Source: Bradyrhizobium frederickii | GTDB lineage: Bacteria > Pseudomonadota > Alphaproteobacteria > Rhizobiales > Xanthobacteraceae | Assembly: GCF_004570865.1 (NCBI RefSeq) | Contig: NZ_SPQS01000006.1 | Span: 124,001-188,000, forward strand | Length of the DNA: 64,000 nucleotides | Direction: 5' to 3' | Shown here: positions 39,665-49,577 of the stretch, piece after piece | How positions within the stretch are numbered: the first letter of the stretch is position 1 | Layout of the letters: the number at the start of each line of letters is the position of its first letter | Made by a program: the position numbers and the translations under genes | Notes under the pieces: generated by a model | What the model saw: only the letters and a program-made list of their open reading frames with translations | Told to the model about the DNA's origin: nothing | Database searches by the model: none

Positions 39665-40564
39665 CTAGTGCTTGAAGCAATGCTCGCGGTGCCATTTGAG
39701 AAAATGCGGATGCGGTCGATCCGACATCCGCCCCGGCGCTAGTGCGACGCCCGTCTTGTTGATAATCGACCGAACGCCGTCCGGGTCGTTTGTCTGGCGC
39801 GAGACCAATATCTCTAGATTATCAGCTAGACTAATCAGACCGCGGTCGAACATCCAATGCGCCGTGCCAGAAAGAGCGATGCCATTGCTAATGATGTCGG
39901 GCCCGTGTGCCTCGACTGGTCGTATGTGAGCGGCGGCGACCTCGGCACGCCCCATCCCATTGACGAGCTTCAGCCCGGTGATGGCGCAACGCTCGTCATA
40001 GGCGCGAAGCACGATGCGGCGAAAAACTCGATCGCGCAAGACTCTCGATATTGTTAGACTAACCCGGTCGCGCTGCTGCTCAAGACGGAACGGTAGCTGC
40101 TCCTCGTTAAGATCGAGCGGGCGGACGTCGTCATCGCGCCGCGGCAGTAGCGGCACACCCTCCACCAAACCGAGCTCGCATATTCTGTTGAAGTCGTCGG
40201 GAGAGATCGGACGGACTGCCGACTGAGCACGCCCCGAGATCCGTCCCTGCTCATTTAGGACGCCGCGTTCAAAGGGACCGGCCGTCCCGCTGAAAGGAAC
40301 GGGGTTGACGAAATCGAGATAACTGCCGGGTTCCATCAGGGCCAAATACATTCCCGGAATAGCTGGGTCGGGAATAACCTGCTGCACCCGGGCAATCGCA
40401 AAGTAGCCCCGCGTCTCAGCAACTTTGCGCGGTTCGTAGTAGATTATCCAATCATTGACGCAAGCTTCGACGCGGCGAAGATACTGACTGGGAAACTGAT
40501 ATCGTTCAGCTGGGCTGTCATCGTAGATCGAGTCCGATCGATGGATGAATACCCCAAATCCCAT
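39665..40564 (-). CDS. HNH endonuclease, possible modification-dependent restriction enzyme
   Basis: A 299-residue protein. The C-terminal half is an HNH nuclease of the restriction type: C-A-I-T-G-L-K-L, AAHIRPVEAHGPD, N-G-I-A-L ... H-W-M-F-D-R-G-L-I-S-L. The N-terminal half (DWIIYYEPRK, RGYFAIARVQQVIPDP) looks like a PUA/EVE-type or other sensing domain, which would fit a modified-base reader; this part is inferred. AT-richer codon use and rare-codon stretches stand out from neighbours. It sits between the VapBC pair and the 3' end of guaA. Confidence 0.78.
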   Translation of the reverse strand: MGFGVFIHRSDSIYDDSPAERYQFPSQYLRRVEACVNDWIIYYEPRKVAETRGYFAIARVQQVIPDPAIPGMYLALMEPGSYLDFVNPVPFSGTAGPFERGVLNEQGRISGRAQSAVRPISPDDFNRICELGLVEGVPLLPRRDDDVRPLDLNEEQLPFRLEQQRDRVSLTISRVLRDRVFRRIVLRAYDERCAITGLKLVNGMGRAEVAAAHIRPVEAHGPDIISNGIALSGTAHWMFDRGLISLADNLEILVSRQTNDPDGVRSIINKTGVALAPGRMSDRPHPHFLKWHREHCFKH

Positions 40565-40610
40565 GACTTAAACGCTGCCGCCTCTACGAAGCGTTAGAGA
40601 TCGATTATCC

Positions 40611-42209
40611 TCACTCCCACTCAATCGTCCCAGGCGGCTTGCTGGTCACATCATATACCACCCGGTTCACGCCCTTCACCTCGTTGATGATGCGCGTCGC
40701 GGTCTCGCCCAGGAATTTCATGTCGAACTGATAGAAGTCCGCGGTCATGCCGTCGGTCGAGGTGACGGCACGCAGGCCGACCACATAGTCATAGGTGCGG
40801 CCGTCGCCCATGACGCCGACCGTCTTCACCGGCAGCAGCACGGCGAAGGCCTGCCAGATCTCGTCGTAGAGGCCGTGCTTGCGGATCTGGTCGATGTAGA
40901 CGGCGTCCGCTTTCCGCAGGATGTCGAGCTTGTCCTTCGTGATCTCGCCGGGGCAGCGGATGGCAAGGCCAGGGCCCGGGAACGGGTGGCGGCCGACGAA
41001 GATTTCGGGAAGGCCGAGCTCGCGGCCGAGCTTGCGCACCTCGTCCTTGAACAATTCGCGCAGGGGCTCGACGAGCTTCATGTTCATGCGCGCAGGGAGT
41101 CCGCCGACATTGTGGTGCGACTTGATGGTGACGGAGGGTCCGCCGGTGAAGGAGACGCTCTCGATCACGTCGGGGTAGAGCGTGCCTTGCGCGAGGAAGT
41201 CGGCGCCGCCGATCTTCTTGGCCTCGGCCTCGAACACCTCGATGAAGAGGCGGCCGATGGTCTTGCGCTTGGTTTCGGGATCGGTGACGCCTTCGAGCTC
41301 GCCCAAAAACTGTTTTGAGGCATCCACGTGCACGAGCGGGATGTTGTAGTGGTGGCGGAACAGGTCGACCACGGTCTTGGCTTCGTCGAGACGCAGGAGG
41401 CCGTGGTCGACGAAGACGCAGGTGAGCTGGTCGCCGATCGCCTCGTGGATCAAGACGGCGGCGACGGCGGAATCGACGCCGCCGGAAAGGCCGCAGATCA
41501 CCCTGCCCTTGCCGACCTGCTGGCGGATCTTCGCAATCTCCTCCTCGCGGAAGGCGCGCATGGTCCAGTCGCCGGTGAGGCCGGCGATCTTGCGGACGAA
41601 GTTGCGGATCAGCTTCGCGCCGTCGGGCGTGTGCACCACTTCGGGGTGGAACATCAGGCCGTAATATTTGCGCTTCTCGTCCTGGATGATCGCGAACGGC
41701 GCGTTCGGCGAGGTGCCGGCGACGGAGAAGCCCGGCGGCATTTTCGTGATGCGGTCGCCATGGCTCATCCAGACCTGGTTCTTGCTGCCTGACGACCAGA
41801 CGTCCGCAAACAGCTGGCTCTCGGCCTTGACCTCGACATCGGCGCGGCCGAACTCGCGGTGATGGCCGCCCTCGACCTCGCCGCCAAGCTGGGCGGCCAT
41901 GGTCATCTGGCCGTAGCAGATGCCCATCACGGGCACGCCGGAGGCGAAGATCAGTTGCGGCGCGCGGGGCGAGCCGGCCTCGTGCACCGACTCGGGGCCG
42001 CCGGAGAGGATCACCGCCTTCGGCTTCATCTCCTTGAAGGCCTCTTCGGCCTTGTTGAACGGCACGATCTCGCAATAGACGCCGTCCTCGCGCACGCGGC
42101 GCGCGATCAGCTGCGTCACCTGGCTGCCGAAGTCGACGATGAGAATCTTGTCATGCGCCGAGGCCACGGAGGGCGTCGACGCGGAGCGGTCGTTCTGTGC
42201 TGCTGTCAT
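40611..42209 (-). CDS. guaA: GMP synthase (glutamine-hydrolysing)
   Basis: A 532-residue enzyme converting XMP, glutamine and ATP to GMP. N-terminal class I glutamine amidotransferase with ILIVDFGSQ, the nucleophile in GICYGQ and the catalytic HPE; then the ATP-pyrophosphatase domain with P-loop-like LSGGVDSAV and the dimerisation domain ending KPPGTIEWE. All motifs are intact. ATG 42209 is chosen over an upstream extension. Last enzyme of GMP synthesis; guaB is at 59026 on the same strand. Confidence 0.97.
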   Translation of the reverse strand: MTAAQNDRSASTPSVASAHDKILIVDFGSQVTQLIARRVREDGVYCEIVPFNKAEEAFKEMKPKAVILSGGPESVHEAGSPRAPQLIFASGVPVMGICYGQMTMAAQLGGEVEGGHHREFGRADVEVKAESQLFADVWSSGSKNQVWMSHGDRITKMPPGFSVAGTSPNAPFAIIQDEKRKYYGLMFHPEVVHTPDGAKLIRNFVRKIAGLTGDWTMRAFREEEIAKIRQQVGKGRVICGLSGGVDSAVAAVLIHEAIGDQLTCVFVDHGLLRLDEAKTVVDLFRHHYNIPLVHVDASKQFLGELEGVTDPETKRKTIGRLFIEVFEAEAKKIGGADFLAQGTLYPDVIESVSFTGGPSVTIKSHHNVGGLPARMNMKLVEPLRELFKDEVRKLGRELGLPEIFVGRHPFPGPGLAIRCPGEITKDKLDILRKADAVYIDQIRKHGLYDEIWQAFAVLLPVKTVGVMGDGRTYDYVVGLRAVTSTDGMTADFYQFDMKFLGETATRIINEVKGVNRVVYDVTSKPPGTIEWE

Positions 42210-42356
42210 GGCCAGCAGATACGCTGGCAGCGGGCGCGCCGCAACCGCAGCGGCTGCGCGCCCACATGCTTCTTTGGGCATGGACAAACGGATATAGGTA
42301 AGTAATATTGACCTATCATGCCCACGCTCGAACAGGGGCTGATCAGGGAAAACGCC

Positions 42357-42728
42357 ATGTCACAACATCATCCACCTTCAACGCTGGCGGCGCTCGGCCG
42401 AACCTGGGTCGAGGCCTGGAACGCGCGCGATCTCGAGCGCGTTCTCGCGCTCTACGACGAGGCTGCCATCATGACCTCGGACCGCATCCCGATGCTCGGG
42501 TTCGACCCCAGCGGCACCGTGCGTGGCAAAGATGCCTTACGCACCTATTGGGGCAAGGCGCTCGGGCTGGTGCCGCAGCTGCATTTTTCGCTGATCGATC
42601 TGTTCGTCAGCCCGGATAGCGTCGTGGTGTTGTACGCGAACGAGCGGGGCAAGAAGATCTGCGAATATCTGCGGGTCAACGATGCCGGGCTGATCGTGCA
42701 GGGCTCGGCGAACCATTTGGTGGGGTGA
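42357..42728 (+). CDS. SnoaL/NTF2-like protein
   Basis: A 123-residue NTF2-fold protein ([36 protein letters not shown]). Start taken as ATG 42357 with AGGG upstream; ATG 42318 would add 13 residues. A likely steroid-isomerase-like pocket, substrate unknown. Confidence 0.78.
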   Translation: MSQHHPPSTLAALGRTWVEAWNARDLERVLALYDEAAIMTSDRIPMLGFDPSGTVRGKDALRTYWGKALGLVPQLHFSLIDLFVSPDSVVVLYANERGKKICEYLRVNDAGLIVQGSANHLVG

Positions 42729-42763
42729 CGGCCGCTTTTTTGCTCTGTGACGTCGCTCTTTTC

Positions 42764-42901
42764 CCGTCATCCTGAGGCGCGAGTGGCGCGATGCCAAAGC
42801 ATCGCGCCGGGAGCCTCGAAGGATGCACGGCCGAGATGCAGCCGGGCTGTCGTCCTTCGAGGCTCGTCCCGCCTTGCAGGACGAGCACCTCAGGATGACG
42901 G
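42764..42901. repeat. Intergenic repeat with CCGTCATCCTGAGG ends
   Basis: CCGTCATCCTGAGG at 42764-42777 and its exact inverse CCTCAGGATGACGG at 42888-42901 bound a 138-bp element with further internal dyads (GCGCGATGC/GCATCGCGC). I recognise it as a common Bradyrhizobium intergenic family. It carries no gene. Confidence 0.7.
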
Positions 42902-42995
42902 TCGGACATTGGGCAACGCGGCTCGCAATGACGGAGACGAGAGCAACAGCGTGCGCTAACAACAGCACTGCCGGCTCTCAAGACAGGACTCTCCC

Positions 42996-43328
42996 ATGAA
43001 ACTCCCCACCTCCCCCTTCACCGTCACCGACTGGAGCAAGGTCGAGCCGACGACGCATCCTGGTGAGACGGGAGAGGCCAAGTGGCGCACGCTCAATATC
43101 GGCGACCTCCGGGTGCGGATGGTGGAATATTCGCCGGGCTATCTGGCCGACCATTGGTGCGACCGCGGCCACGTGATCTACGTGCTGAAGGGCGAGCTCG
43201 ACTCCGAGCTGCGCGACGGGCGCCGGTTCAAGCTGACGGCGGGGATGAGCTACCAGGTCTCGGATTTCGGCGACGCCGCGCACCGGTCCTCGACCGCCAC
43301 CGGAGCGACGCTCTTCATCGTGGACTGA
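42996..43328 (+). CDS. DHCW-motif cupin-fold protein
   Basis: A 110-residue cupin with the A-D-H-W-C-D-R-G-H signature around residues 51-59 that defines the DHCW cupin group, followed by VIYVLKGELDSEL. AGGAC precedes the ATG. Function unknown. Confidence 0.85.
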   Translation: MKLPTSPFTVTDWSKVEPTTHPGETGEAKWRTLNIGDLRVRMVEYSPGYLADHWCDRGHVIYVLKGELDSELRDGRRFKLTAGMSYQVSDFGDAAHRSSTATGATLFIVD

Positions 43329-43399
43329 GTTGCGTCCGGCGGTTAATTTGCACCGCAAAATAGCAAAGTCGTGCGACGTTCCGGGCCGCGGGTGGTGCC

Positions 43400-43427
43400 T
43401 TGAACTGGCCCCAAATTCTCGCTATAT
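43400..43427 (+). promoter_or_regulatory. cspA promoter with long 5' untranslated region
   Basis: CTTGAAC (TTGAAC 43400-43405) and CTATAT (43422-43427), 16 bases apart, match the alphaproteobacterial housekeeping consensus. The predicted start near 43434 leaves about 160 untranslated bases before the cold-shock gene, the usual arrangement for cold-responsive csp mRNAs. Confidence 0.6.
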
Positions 43428-43593
43428 TGTGATCATCGATACTTGGCCGAACGACTGGGCCGCTTCGCCTCGTTGCTAACGGGCGCGCACGCTTCAGATG
43501 ACTTCTCCAAACATCGACTGAACAGGGCTATGGGCGCAATGCTGCGTTCCGGTCCACGTGCGTACTCTCTCTAACTAACTAAAGGAAATTCCC

Positions 43594-43803
43594 ATGGCTA
43601 TGGGCACCGTGAAGTGGTTCAACACCCAAAAGGGTTATGGTTTCATCCAGCCGGACGACGGCCAGAAGGACGTGTTCGTGCACATCAGCGCCGTCGAGCG
43701 CGCTGGCCTCTCCTCCCTCAACGAGGGTCAGAAGGTCTCGTTCGACATCGTCGCCGACCGCCGCAGCGGCAAGTCGTCGGCTGACAATCTCCGCGTCGGC
43801 TAA
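43594..43803 (+). CDS. cspA: Cold-shock protein (CspA family)
   Basis: A 69-residue OB-fold RNA chaperone with RNP1 (KGYGFIQ, residues 13-19) and RNP2 (DVFVHIS, 26-32). AAAGGAAA precedes the ATG. A long leader and a strong terminator bound it as a single-gene transcript. It binds single-stranded nucleic acid in the cytoplasm. Confidence 0.95.
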   Translation: MAMGTVKWFNTQKGYGFIQPDDGQKDVFVHISAVERAGLSSLNEGQKVSFDIVADRRSGKSSADNLRVG

Positions 43804-43857
43804 CGCCCGCGCAGCGTTCTGACCACGGACGTACCGGCAGAACGCCAGAGTTAAAAG

Positions 43858-43891
43858 GCCCCGCGACCGGGATCCGGTTCGCGGGGCTTTT
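43858..43891 (+). terminator. Terminator of cspA
   Basis: GCCCCGCGA (43858-43866) pairs with TCGCGGGGC (43879-43887), followed by TTTT-G-TTTTT. A classical Rho-independent terminator. Confidence 0.8.
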
Positions 43892-43901
43892 GTTTTTGGC
43901 C

Positions 43902-44006
43902 CCGTCATTCCGGGGCGCCCGCAGGGCGAGCCCGGAATCCATCGCGCGGCCGTCCATGCGGTTCGATGGATTCCGGGTTCTCGCTTCGCGAGCCCCGGAA
44001 TGACGG
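43902..44006. repeat. Intergenic repeat with CCGTCATTCCGGGG ends
   Basis: CCGTCATTCCGGGG at 43902-43915 and its inverse CCCCGGAATGACGG at 43993-44006, with internal arms GGAATCCATCG/CGATGGATTCC. Copies of the same family lie at 60742-60785 and 62405-62534. No gene inside. Confidence 0.72.
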
Positions 44007-44012
44007 CGTTGA

Positions 44013-45314
44013 TCAGGCCATCTTCCTCAGCACCGAGACGAAAAATCCGTCTGTGCCGGTTCGCCGCGGCGTCATCAGCCAGCCTTCGTCCGAGCGTCGG
44101 GCGGCTTGCGCAAAATCGTCCGCCTTGTCCCAGAGCACGCTTGCGGTCTGCTCGGGCGGCACGATCGCGAACTCGCCATGGCGGGCGGTGAACGCCCTCA
44201 CCTGCTCGCCGTTCTCTTCCGCAAGCACCGAGCAGGTGATGTAGGCGATGCGGCCGCCCGGCTTCACCAGCGGAACCGCACGCGCCAGCACCTCGGTCTG
44301 GTCGCGCAGGCGAATCTCCAGCGCGCCGGGGCGCATGCGCCATTTGGCATCGGGGTTGCGGCGCCAGGTTCCGGTTCCCGTGCAGGGCGCATCGATCACG
44401 ACGAGATCAGCCGAGGCGCGGATGTCGGCGAGGGAATCGGCCTCGCCCTTGGGAGTGCGCACATCGGCGTTGTGAACGCCGGCGCGCGACAGCCGCTCGT
44501 GGATCGGCGCGAGCTGGCGCTTGTCGCGGTCGGTCGCGATCAACCGGCCCTTGCCCTGCATCAGCGCGGCGAGCGCCAGCGTCTTGCCGCCGGCGCCGGC
44601 GCAGAGGTCGATCACCTGCTCGCCGGGTTTTGCCGCGGTGAGTTGGGCCGCAAGCTGCGATCCCTCATCCTGCACTTCAACGGCGCCCTTGATGAAATCC
44701 TCTTCCGCCTGGATCCCGGGGTTGCGCGCATCGGCCGAAAGCTCGATGCGCAAGCCGGTTGCGGACCACGGCGTCGGTTTCGCATGAAGATGAGAAAGAT
44801 TGCGCAGCACCTTGTCGCGATTGGATTTTAGCGTGTTGACGCGAAGGTCGAGCGGGGCCCGGCTGGCCATCGCGGCCGCCTCCGCCGCGCGGTCCTCGCC
44901 GAACACCTTTGCAAGGTGCGGATCTAGCCATTCGGGATAGTCGCCGGCGATCGCGGCCGGCGCCCCCTCCAGGGACCGCGAGGCGAGCGCGGCCGCTTCG
45001 GCCTCCGTCAGCGGCGCAGGAGCAAAGCGGCTGCCGTCGAACAGCGCGCCCATCGTCGCCGCGTCCATGTCGCGCTCGAGCCGGAGCATGCCGATCAGCC
45101 GCGCCCGCGCGGTATCGGAATCCATCAGATATGCGCTCGAGGCGTAGCGGCGCAGCACGTCCCAGACCAGGCCGGCGATGGCGGCGCGGTCGCCGGAACC
45201 GGCGAAGCGGTGCGCGGTGCCCCACTCCTTCAGCGCCTTGGCCGCGGGCACGCGGTCTTTCTCGATGGTGTCGATCAGTTCGATGGCTGCGGACAGCCGG
45301 GCAGCGGGGGTCAT
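44013..45314 (-). CDS. RsmB/NOP-type RNA m5C methyltransferase
   Basis: A 433-residue SAM-dependent methyltransferase. N-terminal NusB-like helical region (about 1-130), then the RsmB catalytic fold: SAM motif DLCAGAGGKTLA, the release Cys in DAPCTGTGTWRRNPD and the catalytic Cys in YITCSVLAEENG. Likely methylates C in 16S rRNA or tRNA; the exact target is not certain. Confidence 0.9.
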   Translation of the reverse strand: MTPAARLSAAIELIDTIEKDRVPAAKALKEWGTAHRFAGSGDRAAIAGLVWDVLRRYASSAYLMDSDTARARLIGMLRLERDMDAATMGALFDGSRFAPAPLTEAEAAALASRSLEGAPAAIAGDYPEWLDPHLAKVFGEDRAAEAAAMASRAPLDLRVNTLKSNRDKVLRNLSHLHAKPTPWSATGLRIELSADARNPGIQAEEDFIKGAVEVQDEGSQLAAQLTAAKPGEQVIDLCAGAGGKTLALAALMQGKGRLIATDRDKRQLAPIHERLSRAGVHNADVRTPKGEADSLADIRASADLVVIDAPCTGTGTWRRNPDAKWRMRPGALEIRLRDQTEVLARAVPLVKPGGRIAYITCSVLAEENGEQVRAFTARHGEFAIVPPEQTASVLWDKADDFAQAARRSDEGWLMTPRRTGTDGFFVSVLRKMA

Positions 45315-45350
45315 TCTCGATCTTTCAGATCAGCGTGGGCAGGCGAGCGC

Positions 45351-45773
45351 CTAGATCAGCAACAAGAGCTTCAGCGCGAAGTAGATCCACATCGCGAGCA
45401 GCACCAGCACGCCGGCGAGCCAGACCGTGGAGCGCCGGCCGAGATCGTTCGAGGAGACGAACACCCCGGCATGGGCAAAACGCGTCGCCACGAACCCCCA
45501 GGACATCAGCACGATGAAGAGATCGGCGCGGCGCAACGGCAATGCCAGCGCGATCAGGACGTAGAACAGCACCGGCAGCTCGAACTGGTTGCGGTAGCAA
45601 TTGGCGATCTGGGTGGCGCCCTTGGGCCAGTTCGGCTCGCCGAGCGCAATGTCGCGGATCTTGGTCTCGCCCGAGACCAGCGTCTTGCGGCGCGCGACCA
45701 CCATGCCGATCAGCAGGGCGAAGGTGAGCCCGATCTGGACGAAGACCGGCAGCAAGACCATTTGAACGGACAT
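45351..45773 (-). CDS. MAPEG-family membrane protein
   Basis: A 140-residue protein with four hydrophobic helices and the MAPEG-like N-C-Y-R-N-Q-F-E-L-P segment near residue 58. Members include glutathione-linked membrane enzymes, but many bacterial ones have no known activity. Follows the same strand as the RsmB-type gene, upstream of it. Confidence 0.8.
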   Translation of the reverse strand: MSVQMVLLPVFVQIGLTFALLIGMVVARRKTLVSGETKIRDIALGEPNWPKGATQIANCYRNQFELPVLFYVLIALALPLRRADLFIVLMSWGFVATRFAHAGVFVSSNDLGRRSTVWLAGVLVLLAMWIYFALKLLLLI

Positions 45774-45932
45774 CGGAACTTTCCCGGAAGGCGAAACGCT
45801 GCGGACCGTCATTAGCCGCGACTTCCGACGCTGACAATCAGCGAGTTGAACCGGCCTTCCCGATCTTGCGACCAACCACCGAAAGTTGAAGCGATTTCGG
45901 CCCCTCTCGGGGGCCCAAGGCGAGATGGCGCC

Positions 45933-46547
45933 ATGACCACCCTGTCCAGCCTCTGGACCGAATCCGCCGGCGGCCAGCTCGGTATCCTGATGTCGGCGTT
46001 GTCGGGCATCGCGATGGCGCTCGCAGTCGCGCTGGCGATGACGGTGTACTTCCGCTTGAGCTACCGGAGCTGGCGGGACGTGGCCCGCCATGGCCTTGCG
46101 GCGCTGGCCGCGCTCGCTTTGTTCGCCTTTGCCGCCTACGACATGCGCCACGCCGCGCTTGCCTATCTCGGCCTCAATCCGTCCAAGCCGGCGGTCGAGT
46201 TCGAAATCCGCATGCCCCGCGAGATGCTGACGGCGGCGACCGACAGCCAGATCGAGCTGCACACCGACCGCAACCAGACGCTGGCGCTGATCGGCGGCGT
46301 GCGCGACCTCGCCGACGGCCGCGCCCTGCTGCGCGGCGCGGTCGCGCTTAACCACCGCACCGCGGATCGCATGCTGGTCGTGAACCTGCCGGGCAAGGGC
46401 ACGTTCGAGTTCCGTCTCCGCCTGCCCGCCGAACCGCATCGCTCCCTCGAGTTCGGCCCCTGGCACCTCGCCGACCGCATCGCCTCGCCGCTCGCAGGTC
46501 CCGTCGCGCCGCAGGACGGCTACACGATCCGCTACCGCGTGCTTTAA
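45933..46547 (+). CDS. Membrane-anchored protein of unknown function
   Basis: A 204-residue protein with two N-terminal membrane helices (about 16-40 and 54-72) and a C-terminal soluble beta-rich domain (about 85-204). I do not recognise the family. Start ATG 45933 follows GGCGAGATGGCGCC without a strong ribosome-binding site. Confidence 0.6.
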   Translation: MTTLSSLWTESAGGQLGILMSALSGIAMALAVALAMTVYFRLSYRSWRDVARHGLAALAALALFAFAAYDMRHAALAYLGLNPSKPAVEFEIRMPREMLTAATDSQIELHTDRNQTLALIGGVRDLADGRALLRGAVALNHRTADRMLVVNLPGKGTFEFRLRLPAEPHRSLEFGPWHLADRIASPLAGPVAPQDGYTIRYRVL

Positions 46548-46616
46548 ACTTTGTTCGTTGCGATCCATGCCGGCGCCGTCATCGTTCAGACGCGCGACAA
46601 CGGGTAAGTTGATCGC

Positions 46617-47459
46617 ATGTCCGAATTTCGCCTGACCCAGATTTCCGACACTCATCTCGGCCGCCGCTTCCCCGGCCTGATCGCCAACTTCCATCGGGTT
46701 TGCGAACGTATCGACGCCGAGAGGCCCGATCTCGTCGTCAACACCGGCGACGTCGCCTTCGACGGGCCGACCGGCCGCGACGATATGGTCTTCGCAAAAG
46801 GCCTGCACGACGCCCTGCCCGTCGCGTGCCGCTACATCCCCGGCAATCACGACATCGGCGACAATCCGACCGCGATCGGGCCGGCGCCGAAGCCGCCGGT
46901 CAGCGAGGCGCATTGCCGGCAGTTCTGCGACATCATCGGCGAGGACCATTGGTCATTCGAGGCCGCGGGCTGGCGCTTCATCGGCCTCAATTCGCTAGTG
47001 ATGAATTCAGGGCTCGCCTTCGAGGCGGAGCAATTCGACTGGCTGAGCGCCCAGCTCGCGCGCACGAACGGCAAGCCGATCGCGCTGTTCCTGCACAAGC
47101 CGCTGTTTCTCAACCTGCCCGACGATGCCGAGACGCCGGAGACCTCGATCCGCTACGTGCCGCAGCCGGCGCGGGCACGGCTGATCGAGATGCTCGGGGC
47201 GATCGATCTGCGCCTCGTCGCCAGCGGCCACGTGCACCAGCGGCGCGACTTCACCCGGCGCCACACCCGCCATGTCTGGGCGCCGTCAGCTGGCTTCATC
47301 ATCAACGATCGGCGGCAGGACCGCGTCGCGATCAAGGAAGTCGGCCTGGTCGAATATCGGTTCCGACCCGACAGTCTCGAGGTGCGCCACGTCAGGGCCG
47401 CGGGCCAGGTCGACGTCGACATCGAAGAGCTCCTCACCCAGATGGGCGGCGAGCACTAG
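46617..47459 (+). CDS. Metallophosphoesterase (CpdA-like)
   Basis: A 280-residue calcineurin-like phosphoesterase with the full set of two-metal motifs: ISDTHLG (residues 9-15), N-T-G-D-V, G-N-H-D, the later L-H-K-P and G-H-V-H. The class III cyclic-nucleotide phosphodiesterase CpdA is the closest match, but the nucleotide is not proven. Confidence 0.87.
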   Translation: MSEFRLTQISDTHLGRRFPGLIANFHRVCERIDAERPDLVVNTGDVAFDGPTGRDDMVFAKGLHDALPVACRYIPGNHDIGDNPTAIGPAPKPPVSEAHCRQFCDIIGEDHWSFEAAGWRFIGLNSLVMNSGLAFEAEQFDWLSAQLARTNGKPIALFLHKPLFLNLPDDAETPETSIRYVPQPARARLIEMLGAIDLRLVASGHVHQRRDFTRRHTRHVWAPSAGFIINDRRQDRVAIKEVGLVEYRFRPDSLEVRHVRAAGQVDVDIEELLTQMGGEH

Positions 47460-47509
47460 CCCAATTCGCAGGCACGAATCCTTATCTAAATACCTCAATG
47501 CACGAGATT

Positions 47510-47552
47510 TGTCCCAAGAATGATCAGATTTGGCTAATGACAACGTTGTCAT
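47510..47552 (+). promoter_or_regulatory. LacI-type operator and promoter of the amino-acid operon
   Basis: TTGTCC (47510-47515), 17 bases, GCTAAT (47533-47538) as promoter, and the perfect 16-bp palindrome ATGACAACGTTGTCAT (47537-47552) with a central CG, the hallmark of LacI-family operators. It lies 50 bases before the first gene; the LacI gene is the last gene of the same run (53302). Confidence 0.75.
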
Positions 47553-47601
47553 ACGGACATATCTTTCATTCCGGCGGCGAAGGGCCGCTGAGGAAGCGAC
47601 G

Positions 47602-48897
47602 ATGCAGTTCTTGTCCCGGTGGGATAGCCAACGCCTTTCGACGACGACGCGGGGCATTCCCCTGGTCGATGGCGCAGCCACCGAGGACATTGGCCGCCAG
47701 CGCTGGTCACCATCGCGCGGTGATCTGGCCCTCCCCGCCCTCACCCTGGACGAGGCCGCGTTCGCGGCCAACCGCGACCTCTTCCTGACATGGTGCGCGA
47801 GCGCCGGCGTCAGCGTTGCTCCCCATGCCAAGACGCCGATGTCGCCGGAGCTCGCGGGCTCGCTGCGCGCAGCCGGCGCCTGGGGCACGACGGTCGCCAA
47901 TGCCCAGCAGGCCGCCGTGCTGCTCGCGAGCGGCGAGCGACGCCTGCTGCTGGCCAACGAGATCGGCGGGCTCGCGGCCGGCCGACGGCTCGGGACGCTG
48001 CTCAGCGCCTATCCCGACGTCGAATTTCACGCCTTCGCGGATTCGCCGGCCGCGGTCGCAGCGCTCGCTGAAGCCGCGCGGATCGCAGGCCGCAGCGAAT
48101 TGTCGGTGCTGGTCGAGCTCGGTGCTGGCCGCGCCGGCGCACGCGATCGCGCCGCAATCGAGGCGACGATAGCGGCCGTGCTCGCAGCCGACCGGCTCGT
48201 GCTCGGCGGCGTCGCGACCTATGAGGGCGCGGCCGCAACGTCCGACCCCGAGGCGACGATGCGCGCCATCGCGACGCTGCTGGAGCGCACCATCGAGGCG
48301 TTGGCGCGGGTGCGCGCCGCCGCCCCGCAGCGACCGCTGATCATGAGCGCAGGCGGCTCCGCCTATTTCGATATCGTCGCGCGGACACTGGCGCCGGTGG
48401 CGCAGGCCGATGGCAACGCGAGTGTGATCCTGCGCTCGGGCGCGCTGTTCTTCTCCGATCACGGCATCTATGCGCGCGCCTTCGCGGAAGTGGACCGGCG
48501 CGGAGGCCTCCTCATCGACGGCCTGCTCCACTCCGCCGCGCAGAGCTTTCGTCCCGCGCTGACGCTCTGGGCCGAGGTGCTGTCGCGTCCCGAAGACGGA
48601 CTTGCGATCGCCGGCTTCGGCATGCGCGACGCCTCGTTCGACCAGGGACTGCCCGTGCCCTTGCGCGTATTCCGCGATGGCGTCGAACTGCACGGGCTCG
48701 CCGCTGCGCTCGCCGTGACCCGTCTCAACGACCAGCACTCGTTCCTGTCGGTCGCACCCGAAGCCGCGCTTGCAGTCGGCGACATCATCGCCTTGGGCAT
48801 CTCGCATCCCTGCACCTGCCTCGACCGCTGGCGCGTCATCCTCGGCCTCGACGCCGATGGGGTCGTAACGCGCGCCCTTCCCACCCAGTTCGGCTGA
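47602..48897 (+). CDS. PLP-dependent D-amino acid deaminase (D-serine dehydratase/D-threonine aldolase-like)
   Basis: A 431-residue fold-type III PLP enzyme. The alanine-racemase-like barrel has PLP lysine Lys77 in PHAKT. The C-terminal domain carries H-P-C (His402, Cys404), the zinc-ligand pair of eukaryotic-type D-serine dehydratase. The reaction is likely deamination of a D-hydroxy or related D-amino acid to a 2-oxo acid. Start ATG 47602 has GAGGAAG upstream; an earlier in-frame start would lie on the operator. First gene of an operon with RidA, which removes enamine intermediates of such enzymes. Confidence 0.85.
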   Translation: MQFLSRWDSQRLSTTTRGIPLVDGAATEDIGRQRWSPSRGDLALPALTLDEAAFAANRDLFLTWCASAGVSVAPHAKTPMSPELAGSLRAAGAWGTTVANAQQAAVLLASGERRLLLANEIGGLAAGRRLGTLLSAYPDVEFHAFADSPAAVAALAEAARIAGRSELSVLVELGAGRAGARDRAAIEATIAAVLAADRLVLGGVATYEGAAATSDPEATMRAIATLLERTIEALARVRAAAPQRPLIMSAGGSAYFDIVARTLAPVAQADGNASVILRSGALFFSDHGIYARAFAEVDRRGGLLIDGLLHSAAQSFRPALTLWAEVLSRPEDGLAIAGFGMRDASFDQGLPVPLRVFRDGVELHGLAAALAVTRLNDQHSFLSVAPEAALAVGDIIALGISHPCTCLDRWRVILGLDADGVVTRALPTQFG

Positions 48898-48907
48898 GAG
48901 CAGCGCG

Positions 48908-49567
48908 ATGAACTTCCTGCCGCTGTGGCGCTATCAGAACCAGCTCATCGAGGGTGCCATCGTCACGCTGGAGCTGACGGTGATCTCGGCGCTGGCCGGC
49001 CTCGTGATCGGCATCGCCGGCGCGGTCGCGCTGAAGGGCCGCATCACGCCGCTGCGCTGGATGGTGCGCGGATACATCGAGCTGTTCCGCAACACGCCCT
49101 CCCTAATCCAGATCTTCATCGTGTTCTTCGTGCTGCCGAACTTCGGGTTGAAGCTGCCGGCCTTCGAGGCCGCCGCCGTGGCGCTGTCGCTGTATTTCGG
49201 CGCCTACTCGGTCGAGATCATCCGCGCCGGTCTCGATTCCATTCCGCGCAGCCAGATCGAGGCCGGCCAGTGCATCGGGCTGTCGGGCTGGCAGGTGTTC
49301 CGCCACATCATCCTGCCGCCGGCGCTGCGCAACGCTTATCCGGCCGTGACCAGCCAGTTCGTGCTGCTGCTGCTGGGCACCTCGCTCGCCTCGCAGGTCG
49401 CGGCCGACGAGCTGTTTCACGTCGCCGGCTTCATCGAGAGCCGTACTTATCGCAGCTTCGAGGTCTATGCGGTGATCTGCGCGGTCTATTTCGCCATGGC
49501 GATGTCGTTCAAGGCGCTGTTCGCCGTCATCGGTCTGGCTGCCTTCCGCTGGCCGCGGCGGCGCTGA
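48908..49567 (+). CDS. Polar amino acid ABC transporter permease
   Basis: A 219-residue permease of the His/Glu/Gln/opine (PAAT) type with about five helices and the coupling motif [20 protein letters not shown] near residue 118. Starts ten bases after the deaminase stop. Confidence 0.9.
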   Translation: MNFLPLWRYQNQLIEGAIVTLELTVISALAGLVIGIAGAVALKGRITPLRWMVRGYIELFRNTPSLIQIFIVFFVLPNFGLKLPAFEAAAVALSLYFGAYSVEIIRAGLDSIPRSQIEAGQCIGLSGWQVFRHIILPPALRNAYPAVTSQFVLLLLGTSLASQVAADELFHVAGFIESRTYRSFEVYAVICAVYFAMAMSFKALFAVIGLAAFRWPRRR

Positions 49568-49577
49568 GGGACAAGCG

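Noticed and set aside
40565..40610. Attachment-site duplication of the guaA 3' end
   Set aside because: I searched by eye for a second copy of the guaA end downstream and saw none, so no island boundary is called.
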